Made by a program: the position numbers and the translations under genes | Notes under the pieces: model-generated | Databases searched by the model: none | Told to the model about the DNA's origin: nothing | The model's input: only the letters and a program-made list of their open reading frames with translations | Assembly: GCF_002240225.1 (NCBI RefSeq) | Contig: NZ_CP022584.1 | Coordinates: 3,456,594 to 3,520,593, forward strand | Direction: 5' to 3' | DNA from: Paenibacillus physcomitrellae | Lineage (GTDB): Bacteria; Bacillota; Bacilli; Paenibacillales; Paenibacillaceae | Length of the DNA: 64,000 nucleotides | Shown: positions 9,490-16,907 of the stretch, one piece after another | How positions within the stretch are numbered: position 1 is the stretch's first letter | Layout: each line of letters opens with the position of its first letter

Positions 9490-10620
9490 TTAAGCTCCGT
9501 TTAAAGCCCGCAGCAGGGTGCTGCGGCCGAGGAGCTTGTGAGCCTCGCGCAGGCTTTCGGCAAACAGCTCGTCGTCGATGCCGAGCTCATCGCGGGTGGA
9601 CGGGCCGCCGGCCAGCTCCAGCAGCCGGCGGATTTCCGGCGCCGAAGGCACAGCCTCGAGCCATTCGCGGACCTGTATGCCGTGCTGAAGCAACTGTGCC
9701 GGCTGCTCGCCGGGATGCTGCGCCCGGGTCACGGCATCATGGTACAGCCGCGAAATCTCGGCACAGGCGACGCCGACCTTGGCGCCGTGCGGCATCGCTT
9801 TCCGGCCGCGTTCCAGATGGGCCATCTCCCAATAATGGGAGAGATGGTGCTCGGCCCCCGAAGCGGGGTGGGACTGGCCGAACATCAGCATGGCTATGCC
9901 CGATTCGATCAAGGCATTCATGAGCACGCGAATGCCTTCTTCGGTGCGGCGGCCGATGGCGTCGGCGTGGGCGATGCAGTCCAGCAGCGCCGCTTCCGTA
10001 ATCTGCGCCACACGCGGGTCATACGGTTCATTGGCTGTCAGACTGGAGAATTTCCAGTCGAACAGGGAGGTGTATTTGGCCAGCATATTGCCGAATCCGG
10101 CCGCCACCAGCTCCTGTGGAGCGCGGGTCAGGATGTCCAGATCGGCGAAAATAGCCTTCGGCGAGGCGGCTGTAACGGTTTGTTTGACGCCGCGGATCAT
10201 GAGCGGCGCGCATTTGGAGGTGAAGCCGTCCACCGAAGGGGCGGTCGGCACGGACAGGAATGGGATGCCTGTTCTGCTGGAGACAAACCGGACGATGTCG
10301 TGGATCGTGCCGGAGCCTACGGCCAGCAGGCAGTCGGTTACTCCCGGCGTGATGGCGAGCAGCAGCTGGACAATGGATTTCTCATCGGCCAGGCAGTCAC
10401 CGGTTGCATCTGGCTGAAGCATACAGAGCTCTACCGCGGAGCTAAGGCTGCCCAGCTCCGCTTCAACCGCGCGGCCAGCGGCTTCATAGGTGTTCCGGTC
10501 GGCCACGATAATCGGCTGCTTATAGCCGGCTTTCTTTACATAGGGGGCTAGTTTGCCCAGTGAGCCTTTGTCCAGGGAAATGTAGTCCAAGGGGATTTCG
10601 TCGAGCAGATGGATCATCAT
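9490..10620 (-). CDS. egsA: Glycerol-1-phosphate dehydrogenase, AraM/EgsA family
   Basis: The 376-residue protein belongs to the iron-dependent alcohol dehydrogenase-like fold. It shows the NAD(P)-binding VGSGTIHD motif near residue 120, followed by FLSVPTAPSVDGFTSKCAPL, typical of AraM and archaeal G1P dehydrogenases. Metal ligands are probably an Asp near residue 170 and two His in the second half (including GAEHHLSHYWEMAH). The enzyme reduces dihydroxyacetone phosphate to sn-glycerol-1-phosphate. In B. subtilis araM lies in the arabinose operon, which fits the arabinofuranosidase nearby and the cre box upstream. The ATG follows GAGGAGG at seven bases. Confidence 0.9.
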   Translation of the reverse strand: MMIHLLDEIPLDYISLDKGSLGKLAPYVKKAGYKQPIIVADRNTYEAAGRAVEAELGSLSSAVELCMLQPDATGDCLADEKSIVQLLLAITPGVTDCLLAVGSGTIHDIVRFVSSRTGIPFLSVPTAPSVDGFTSKCAPLMIRGVKQTVTAASPKAIFADLDILTRAPQELVAAGFGNMLAKYTSLFDWKFSSLTANEPYDPRVAQITEAALLDCIAHADAIGRRTEEGIRVLMNALIESGIAMLMFGQSHPASGAEHHLSHYWEMAHLERGRKAMPHGAKVGVACAEISRLYHDAVTRAQHPGEQPAQLLQHGIQVREWLEAVPSAPEIRRLLELAGGPSTRDELGIDDELFAESLREAHKLLGRSTLLRALNGA

Positions 10621-10675
10621 TACAATTCCTCCTCAATCATCGAATGAGATTCGGTTGATGCCAAACGCCGCCAAA

Positions 10676-10689
10676 TGTATCCGCTTTCA
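10676..10689 (-). promoter_or_regulatory. cre site (CcpA box) for egsA
   Basis: Minus strand TGAAAGCGGATACA fits TGNAANCGNWNNCA completely and is nearly the same as the site upstream of abfA. It lies 56 bases before the egsA start, a similar distance to that at abfA. Confidence 0.65.
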
Positions 10690-10830
10690 TTATTTCAGGT
10701 GAAACGATATAACTAAAGGTGGTTTTATTGTAATCCTGGAAGACGCTTAAAACAACACTTTATTTGTTAAAAATATACATTCCGGACAAAATGGGCCCAG
10801 CAGATCATGCCGCCTCTTGTTGCAAAATCC

Positions 10831-10861
10831 AAAAAAGCCGGCCCCTTTCGGAACCGGCTTT
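10831..10861 (-). terminator. Terminator of the thioredoxin-like gene
   Basis: AAGCCGG and CCGGCTT arms; in the minus direction the stem is followed by a run of six T. Confidence 0.75.
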
Positions 10862-10931
10862 CTGCAGCGATCTTGTCCAATTTACTTTGGCCAGATCTTC
10901 TTTGTTAGGCTCTTCTTTATTCAGATCTAAT

Positions 10932-11258
10932 TTACACTTGGGAAACCAGCGTTTTCAGATAATCGCGGATCTGATCCGGCGTTTTGGCGAATTTGCTGTG
11001 CAAGTGGGCGATTTTTTCACCGTTCTTATAAACCAGAAGACTTGGGATCCCGCGCACATCGTTCTCTTGAGCGATATTCTCAAGCTGTTCAACATCCAGA
11101 GCATAAAACTGTTTATCCGGATTCTCTTCTATAATAGGGCCGATGAAACGGTCCAGGTTTTTGCAGTCAGGGCACCACGTGGCGTCATATTTAATGACCG
11201 TGTATCCGTCGTTATTGATCAAATCGTGATATTGTTGTTCTGTTGCAACTCTATTCAT
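10932..11258 (-). CDS. Thioredoxin-family protein
   Basis: The 108-residue cytoplasmic protein has a thioredoxin fold with active site WCPDC at about residues 28-32 and the cis-Pro in GIPSLL near residue 71. The CPDC dipeptide differs from the CGPC of general thioredoxin, so the redox potential and partner are probably different; similar YdbP-type proteins occur in Bacillus. It likely reduces disulfides on a specific partner. The gene is monocistronic, with a good ribosome binding site (AAGGAGG) upstream and its own terminator. Confidence 0.88.
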   Translation of the reverse strand: MNRVATEQQYHDLINNDGYTVIKYDATWCPDCKNLDRFIGPIIEENPDKQFYALDVEQLENIAQENDVRGIPSLLVYKNGEKIAHLHSKFAKTPDQIRDYLKTLVSQV

Positions 11259-11861
11259 TCTCAGCAGCCTCCTTAAAATAATTAAATGAAGTTAAACAGG
11301 GATGCAAAAGCATGTCTGTGAAATGTTTTCCTCATTATAACACTGCAAAATTATATTTTGCAATATATAAAAGCTTGGAAATCAAATTTTCGGCTATTTT
11401 TGCGAAAAAACCGAAAATCCCCTTTTTTATTTTAAAGGTAGTATATCCATTAATGACGGCTTAAGTCGAATTTAATCGAATAAAGCAACTGCAAATAACA
11501 CAAAATGAAAGCAAATTTTAGAAAAATTCAAAAATTTATTTCATCTTGATATTTAAAAGGTGTAATATAGGGGTAGAGAGTTCGTTTCGGCTGTGTTGTT
11601 ATTCATCTGTTCGTCGAAGCTTTCTGGAGGCGATCCCGGATAGGCGGATTGGTTTTCAGGGAGGGCCCGTGGAGTAGGGGCTCTTTTTTATGGGTAAATT
11701 ATGACGAGTGGATGATCGGGAACATGCACTGGCTGATGAGATTCGAAACGGGGCTTTTGCGGGGATTTTACCTTGCGCAAGGCCGTTCATATCCGTTTTG
11801 AAGGCATCAGTATGCCCGAATTATGACGGACTGCAACTAAGCGTAAAGGAGGACGTTCCAA
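11259..11861. other. Long leader region upstream of yjlC-ndh
   Basis: About 600 A+T-rich bases without a convincing gene. A strong hairpin with arms ATTTTCGG (11386-11393) and CCGAAAAT (11411-11418) is followed, four bases later, by six T, like a terminator. From about 11570 to 11690 the composition changes and ends in a second terminator-like hairpin. The stretch 11690-11861 is open in one frame without a good start and I do not call it. Confidence 0.5.
11662..11689 (+). terminator. Intrinsic terminator in the yjlC-ndh leader, or 3' end of a small RNA
   Basis: AGGGCCC (11662-11668) pairs with GGGCTCT (11678-11684) through one G-U pair and is followed by six T. It lies about 170 bases before the yjlC start with no gene ahead of it, which suggests attenuation or an independent small transcript of roughly 100 bases. 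Confidence 0.55.
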
Positions 11862-12293
11862 ATGTCACAAACTTTGAATCAATCGGAAACACAAGGAACG
11901 CAAGAAACAGCGGCTGCAAGCACAAAGGATCTTGTGGATCAATTGCTCAAGCCTGAGGTACAGCAATCTTTAACTACCCTTGTGGACAATTTGCCAAAGC
12001 TGACTGAAATGGTGAATACGCTGACTCAAGCTTATGATGTTATGCAGAGCCTGGCTACAGACAAAGTATTTGTTGAGGACATTAAAGCCGGCTTTACCGG
12101 TGTTGTAGGTCCGGTAGTAGGCATGGCCAAGAATGCCGCTGCAACAGCAATCGAAGCTAACGACCGCGCGAAGAAAGACAACTCGACGGTTAGCGTGTTT
12201 GGTCTGCTGAAAATGCTCAAGGACCCTAATATCCAAAAAGCCCTCAAATTTGCGCAGGCTTATCTGGATGTAACGAACGAGAAGAAGAAATAA
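11862..12293 (+). CDS. yjlC: DUF1641 protein, YjlC homologue
   Basis: The 143-residue protein has a Gln/Thr/Ala-rich N-terminus followed by the DUF1641 core (helices around LLKPEVQQSLTTLVDNLPKL and VFGLLKMLKDPNIQKALKFA). No membrane segment is obvious. Its biochemical function is unknown. In B. subtilis yjlC is cotranscribed with ndh, and the same order is seen here with about 40 bases between the genes, so a role linked to the type II NADH dehydrogenase is likely. The ATG follows AAAGGAGGA at a good distance. Confidence 0.85.
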   Translation: MSQTLNQSETQGTQETAAASTKDLVDQLLKPEVQQSLTTLVDNLPKLTEMVNTLTQAYDVMQSLATDKVFVEDIKAGFTGVVGPVVGMAKNAAATAIEANDRAKKDNSTVSVFGLLKMLKDPNIQKALKFAQAYLDVTNEKKK

Positions 12294-12336
12294 ATAGGTA
12301 AACTTTCGGAAATAGCATAACGAACGGAGGATGGAA

Positions 12337-13518
12337 ATGTCGAAGCAAATTTTGATTTTGGGCGGCGGATATGGTGGACTCCTGAGCGCGCTGACTGCGC
12401 GTGAATATCTGAGCGCTGAAGAAGCTACCATCACAGTCGTGAACAAATACCCTACGCACCAAATTATTACGGAACTGCACCGTCTGGCTGCCGGCAATCT
12501 GGATGAGAAGGCTGTAGCTCTTCCACTGGAGAAGCTGCTCAGCGGCAAACAAGTGAAGCTGGTTGTGGACACCGTTGAGAAGATTTCTCCGGATGAGAAA
12601 CAAGTGAAACTGGTGAGCGGCGCTACATACAAATATGACGCGCTCGTAATCGCGCTCGGAAGCGAAACGGCTTACTTCGGAATTCCAGGACTCAAAGAGA
12701 ACAGCTTAACCCTGAAATCCGTAGATGAAGCACATCGCATCTTCGAAACGGTTAAATCCCGTCTGGATTCTTACAAGAAGACTAAAAACAAAGCAGACGC
12801 TACTTTTGTAGTAGGCGGCGGCGGTTTGACAGGCGTAGAGCTTGTCGGAGAATTTGCGGATGAGCTTCCTGAGCTTTGCCGTCAAAGAGGGATTGATTTC
12901 AATGAAATCAACCTGTACTGCGTAGAAGCTGGCCCTACTATTCTTGCCGGTTTCCCTGCTGACCTGGTTGAACGCGCTACGAAGAGCCTGGAAGCACGCG
13001 GCGTTAAATTCGTAACAGGCGTTCCAATCACGGAACTGAAAGACAACAAAGTATTCCTGAAAGACGGCAATTCCTTCGAGTCCAGCACAGTTATCTGGAC
13101 TGGCGGTGTACAAGGCAACTCCCTTGTAGCTGAAAGCGGCATTGAAGTCAATCGTGGACGCGCAACGGTAACTGAATCGCTGCAATCTACGTCCCACAAA
13201 GATATTTTCCTTGCTGGCGACAGCGCGGTAGTCTTTGCTCCAGGTGCTGAACGTCCTTACCCGCCAACAGCGCAAATCGCTTGGCATATGGGTGAGACTG
13301 TCGGCTACAACCTGTCCGTATTCTTTAAAGGCGGCACAATGGAATCCTTCCATTATGTAAGCTCCGGTACACTCGGCAGCTTGGGCCGCAAAGACGGCAT
13401 TGCGATGGTGGGCGGAAGCTCCACTAAGCTTAAAGGTATGCCGGCTTCTTTGATGAAAGAAGCAAGTAACATCCGTTACCTGGCTCGCATCAAAGGTTTG
13501 TCTGCTTTGGCGTACTAA
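12337..13518 (+). CDS. ndh: Type II NADH dehydrogenase (NDH-2)
   Basis: The 393-residue flavoprotein passes electrons from NADH to menaquinone at the membrane surface without pumping protons. The FAD-binding GGGYGG motif is at residues 9-14, the NADH-binding GGGGLTGVE lies near residue 160, and the second FAD motif, FLAGDSA, near residue 290. The C-terminal part has the amphipathic helices expected for membrane attachment. I chose the ATG at 12337, six bases after GGAGG; the ATG at 12331 directly abuts that site. It forms an operon with yjlC and ends at a strong terminator. Confidence 0.93.
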   Translation: MSKQILILGGGYGGLLSALTAREYLSAEEATITVVNKYPTHQIITELHRLAAGNLDEKAVALPLEKLLSGKQVKLVVDTVEKISPDEKQVKLVSGATYKYDALVIALGSETAYFGIPGLKENSLTLKSVDEAHRIFETVKSRLDSYKKTKNKADATFVVGGGGLTGVELVGEFADELPELCRQRGIDFNEINLYCVEAGPTILAGFPADLVERATKSLEARGVKFVTGVPITELKDNKVFLKDGNSFESSTVIWTGGVQGNSLVAESGIEVNRGRATVTESLQSTSHKDIFLAGDSAVVFAPGAERPYPPTAQIAWHMGETVGYNLSVFFKGGTMESFHYVSSGTLGSLGRKDGIAMVGGSSTKLKGMPASLMKEASNIRYLARIKGLSALAY

Positions 13519-13591
13519 TCGCTATTGCTATTTGCAGCATTGTTCTCAAATGGCAGCATCGATTTCAAATCGAAATAGATTTCATATGAAG

Positions 13592-13617
13592 AACCGCCCT
13601 TCGGGGCGGTTTTTTTG
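13592..13617 (+). terminator. Terminator of yjlC-ndh
   Basis: ACCGCCC-TTCG-GGGCGGT stem with a stable TTCG loop and seven T. Confidence 0.88.
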
Positions 13618-13723
13618 TCGTGGATCCAGAGTTGTACGCTTGACGAAGCAGCCATCTGCTATAATAAACTAACTTTAATACTTCTTTAGAACGAGATCAT
13701 AAACGGTACAGGAGAACACAGCC

Positions 13724-15811
13724 ATGGATCAAACCTTGCAAGGAAGCGTAAGAAATGGCAGCCGTCCGGACAGTGGAGCATCCGGTTCGGGTTCGGCACG
13801 CCGGAATGTAGGGATTTTTGCACATGTCGATGCCGGAAAAACCACGACTACCGAACATATTCTGTTCGAAAGCGGGCGGACGCGGTCCCTGGGCAGCGTA
13901 GATTCGGGTACGGCCGTGACGGATTGGCTCGACATTGAGAAGGAGCGCGGTATCTCGGTTCGTGCGGCAACGACCTCTTTCGTTTGGAAGGACGTACATA
14001 TCAATCTGGTAGATACGCCGGGACACGTCGATTTTCTGTCCGAAGTGGAGCGCTCCCTGAGGGTCATGGACGGCGCTGTGCTGATCGTATCAGCGGCTGA
14101 AGGGGTTCAAGCGCAGACAGAGCTGATTTGGGGCGCATTAAGGAAGCTGAATATCCCCACGCTTATTTATGTCAATAAAATGGATCGTACCGGGGTCAAC
14201 GAACAGTCACTGCTCGCCGATATTCGTAAATATTTGTCTCCGGACGCCGTTCCCTTCCAGCTGCCGATGGGCCGGGAGCAGTCCTTCGCGGGTGCGGAGG
14301 ATTTGTGGGCCGCTGTGACCGGCGCGGCAAGCATTTCGGCTGCAGGACAAGGGCCGGATGCCGGGGCCGCTGAGGGGCTGGAGGCTGCAGGAGTAGAGCT
14401 GCTGGAAAGCTTGGCGGAACGGGAAGAAACGCTGCTGCAGCGTTATTTGTCCGGTGAAACGGTGGAGGACGCTGAGTGGAAGCAAGCAGCGGTAGACTTA
14501 ACCCGTGCAGGCAGGCTGTTCCCGGTTTTATACGGCGCCTCTGGCAAGGGCATTGGCGTGGAGGCGCTGATGGATGCTATCGTGGATTATTTGCCGGAAC
14601 CGGGCGGGGATAAAGGGAATGAGCTGTCCGGCATTGTCTTCAAGATTGAACGTGACAAAACGATGGGCCGGATGGCTTATGTCCGGCTGTATTCCGGTGT
14701 GATCCGCAATCGTGATCTGGTCCGCAATCATACGCAGCAGCTGGAGGAGAAGGTCACGCAGATCCGCAAGGTTGACGGGAATAAATCGGAAGACCTCGGT
14801 GTGCTGGAAGCCGGAGATATTGCCGCTGTATGCGGGATGGCTTCTGTCCGTATCGGGGATGTGCTTGGCAGTCCGGCGAATATTCCGGAGGAAGCCAGAC
14901 TGGCGGTGCCTTTGCTGACTGTTCAGGCACATTGGGCGAGCGAAGCCGACTATCCGAGAACGGTTCAGGCGCTGCAGGAGCTTTCGGACGAGGACCCGCT
15001 GCTGGATGTGCAGTGGATGCAGGATGAACGGGAACTGCACGTAAAGGTCATGGGTCAGATTCAGCTTGAAATGCTGACGAGTGTTCTGCAGAGCCGATAT
15101 GGGCTACAGGTTGAATTCGGCAAACCTTCGGTCATTTACAAGGAAACACCGATTCAGGCGGGAGAGGGCTACATCGCTTATTTGATGCCAAAGCCGTGCT
15201 GGGCCATTCTCCGGTTTGCTATCGAGCCGGGGCCGCCCGGAAGCGGGCTTCAATATGACGCGAAGGTACGCGCAGAGGACCTTCTGGTGCAGTATCAGAA
15301 TGAGGTGCGGCGCCGGGTTCCCGTGGCTTTATCCCAAGGGCTTTATGGCTGGGAGGTTGTGGACCTGAAAGTGACGCTGATTGAAGGCCAGCACCACGTT
15401 TGGCATACGCATCCGCTGGATTTTGCCGTGGCGACGCCGATGGGAATTATGGACGGGCTCGTAAATACCGGGACCAAACTGCTGGAGCCCATCTTGAACT
15501 TCCGGATTAACGTGCCGGAGGAGAATGCGGGGAAGGTCATGAACGATCTGATCCAGATGCGGGGCATGTTTGAAGCACCTATACTGCAGGGCGAGCGGAT
15601 AACACTGACCGGCAAGGTGCCTTTGGCGGAGTCCATGGACTACGGGGCCCAGCTTGGATCTTTAACCAAAGGCCGCGGGGCCATGGTGACTTTTTTTGCC
15701 GGTTACGAGCCGTGCCCTGAAGGTTTCATCGCCGAGCGGCCGCGCAGAGGGGTGAATCCGCTGGATCAGTCCAAGTACATTCTAAGCGTGCGCAAGGCTA
15801 TGCAGGGCTAG
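13724..15811 (+). CDS. Tet(M)/EF-G-like ribosomal protection GTPase
   Basis: The 695-residue translational GTPase has G1 AHVDAGKTT at about residues 33-41, G3 DTPGHVDF and G4 NKMD, then EF-G-like domains II-V. The switch region (GSVDSGTAVTDWLDIEKERG) and overall length are those of the Tet(M)/Tet(O)/OtrA group, not of EF-G, and domain IV is shorter than in EF-G. An N-terminal extension of about 25 polar residues precedes the usual start. Domain IV loop residues near 556-575 (HTHPLDFAVATP) do not match the YSPVSTPADF loop of Tet(M) that displaces tetracycline. It may protect ribosomes from tetracycline or another drug, or be a housekeeping paralogue. Confidence 0.87.
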   Translation: MDQTLQGSVRNGSRPDSGASGSGSARRNVGIFAHVDAGKTTTTEHILFESGRTRSLGSVDSGTAVTDWLDIEKERGISVRAATTSFVWKDVHINLVDTPGHVDFLSEVERSLRVMDGAVLIVSAAEGVQAQTELIWGALRKLNIPTLIYVNKMDRTGVNEQSLLADIRKYLSPDAVPFQLPMGREQSFAGAEDLWAAVTGAASISAAGQGPDAGAAEGLEAAGVELLESLAEREETLLQRYLSGETVEDAEWKQAAVDLTRAGRLFPVLYGASGKGIGVEALMDAIVDYLPEPGGDKGNELSGIVFKIERDKTMGRMAYVRLYSGVIRNRDLVRNHTQQLEEKVTQIRKVDGNKSEDLGVLEAGDIAAVCGMASVRIGDVLGSPANIPEEARLAVPLLTVQAHWASEADYPRTVQALQELSDEDPLLDVQWMQDERELHVKVMGQIQLEMLTSVLQSRYGLQVEFGKPSVIYKETPIQAGEGYIAYLMPKPCWAILRFAIEPGPPGSGLQYDAKVRAEDLLVQYQNEVRRRVPVALSQGLYGWEVVDLKVTLIEGQHHVWHTHPLDFAVATPMGIMDGLVNTGTKLLEPILNFRINVPEENAGKVMNDLIQMRGMFEAPILQGERITLTGKVPLAESMDYGAQLGSLTKGRGAMVTFFAGYEPCPEGFIAERPRRGVNPLDQSKYILSVRKAMQG

Positions 15812-15854
15812 GGGATTTAAGGGGATTGAAGGGGAGTTAAAGGCCCAATAGGCA

Positions 15855-15909
15855 TATGGCATTTGGCAGGTTGCAGGTTGCATGTGACAGGTGGCAGGTG
15901 GCAGGTGGC
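15855..15909 (+). repeat. Short tandem repeat of a GGCAGGT-like heptamer
   Basis: Variants of GGCAGGT/TGCAGGT recur about seven times in tandem between two convergent genes. No T-run or obvious terminator is found here. Confidence 0.75.
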
Positions 15910-15914
15910 TGAAA

Positions 15915-16238
15915 TTATTTGCGGCGTTTGGCGATCTCTTCGGTGACGACAAACGCCAAGTCTTCATTATCGAACATCGAAAGCACGCCAAGCAGGGTAT
16001 CGTCCGCAATTTCGCCGGCCTCTTCCTTGGGTACGGTCAGCTCTGACATTTGCTTGAGAATCGGGTTGTCAGCTTGATCCGGGTAAGCCTTGCAGTAAAC
16101 CTCAGCAGGGTCCAGATCATGGTTGACACACCACTGGGCGAACACCAGAATCATCATATGCTCATCCTGACGGTAGCTGTCGATGATTCGTTGTTCCCGT
16201 TCTTTTGCATTCAATTTTGCGTCGATTTGTTCATCCAT
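15915..16238 (-). CDS. Conserved-looking cytoplasmic protein, unknown function
   Basis: The 107-residue protein is acidic and predicted largely alpha-helical, starting MDEQIDAKLNAKEREQRIID. It has one Cys pair (FAQWCVNHDL and EVYCKAY) but no zinc motif, and no membrane segment. The ATG is preceded by AAAGGA. I do not recognise the family. It is divergent from the IF-3 paralogue with about 75 bases between the starts. Confidence 0.72.
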   Translation of the reverse strand: MDEQIDAKLNAKEREQRIIDSYRQDEHMMILVFAQWCVNHDLDPAEVYCKAYPDQADNPILKQMSELTVPKEEAGEIADDTLLGVLSMFDNEDLAFVVTEEIAKRRK

Positions 16239-16313
16239 AGAGATTGTTATCCTTTCTAATTAGAAACCCTAAAATGTAAACCTATTATATCGAAAAGGCC
16301 TGGAGGGTTACAA

Positions 16314-16790
16314 ATGATTAAAAACGAGAAAATCAAGGCGTCGGAGGTCCGGCTTACCGGCTTGAACGGCGAAGAATTAGGAATCATGCCGGCCTCGGAG
16401 GCGCTGGCTCTGGCCAAGAAACACAAAGTCGACTTGGTGTGCGACTCCCTGATGAGCAGTCCGCCGCCCTGCCGGCTCGTTGGAGCAGGCAAAGCCCGTG
16501 AAGAACGAGATCAAGCGAAGAAAAAAGCCGGCCCGGCCAAAAGCAAGGAAATTCGCCTAACGCCGGAAATCGAAGACCATGATTATGATACCAAGAAACG
16601 TCAGGCTGAGAAGCTGCTGCTTGCTGGCAGCACGGTGCTTCTGACGGTGAAGCTTTCCGGCAAGCAGGGCGACCAGGCAAAAGCGCTGCTGCAGCGGCTG
16701 CAAACGGACTTGAAATCTGCCGGCCGTCCCCGTACCGGAATTCAACTAAGCGGGAGGCAGGCGCAGGTAGAACTAGAATCTCTTACATAA
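16314..16790 (+). CDS. Divergent paralogue of translation initiation factor IF-3
   Basis: The 158-residue protein has an IF3-N-like domain (IKNEKIKASEVRLTGLNGEE) and an IF3-C-like domain (EIRLTPEIEDHDYDTKKRQA), joined by a Lys-rich linker. It differs from true InfC where the conserved PPVCRIMDYGKFKYE is expected: here it is PPPCRLVGAGKAREE, losing the Tyr/Phe residues. The C-terminal half lacks the usual basic FRGRE surface. It starts at ATG after GGAGGG, not at the AUU start that autoregulates infC, and the rplT/rpmI neighbours are absent. It is therefore probably a second, specialised ribosome-binding factor. Confidence 0.85.
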   Translation: MIKNEKIKASEVRLTGLNGEELGIMPASEALALAKKHKVDLVCDSLMSSPPPCRLVGAGKAREERDQAKKKAGPAKSKEIRLTPEIEDHDYDTKKRQAEKLLLAGSTVLLTVKLSGKQGDQAKALLQRLQTDLKSAGRPRTGIQLSGRQAQVELESLT

Positions 16791-16826
16791 GACGTAATAT
16801 TTGGACGATTAGCCGCAGAAATGGTG

Positions 16827-16844
16827 GATTTTTCGCGAAAAATC
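16827..16844. repeat. Perfect 18-base palindrome
   Basis: GATTTTTCGCGAAAAATC equals its own complement. It sits between the IF-3 paralogue stop and the chemotaxis receptor gene, about 60 bases before the latter. It might be an operator or a loop-poor terminator. Confidence 0.6.
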
Positions 16845-16907
16845 TAAATATTCCGGCCTATTCTGACGAAAAACTCTAAAGAGGGAACTAGAGGAGAGGT
16901 CGGAGTG

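Larger units (their letters stand above)
10621..10931. other. Gap between egsA and the thioredoxin-like gene
   Basis: It holds the egsA control region with a cre box at 10676-10689 and, at its right end, the terminator of the thioredoxin-like gene. I see no gene. Confidence 0.6.

Noticed and set aside
9538-10551. Long plus-strand open frame of 337 codons
   Set aside because: It lies entirely opposite the well-supported egsA gene, has no ribosome binding site and no recognisable motif; a shadow caused by codon composition.
11708-11956. Open frame of 82 codons before and into yjlC
   Set aside because: GTG start without ribosome binding site and it overlaps the well-supported yjlC start.
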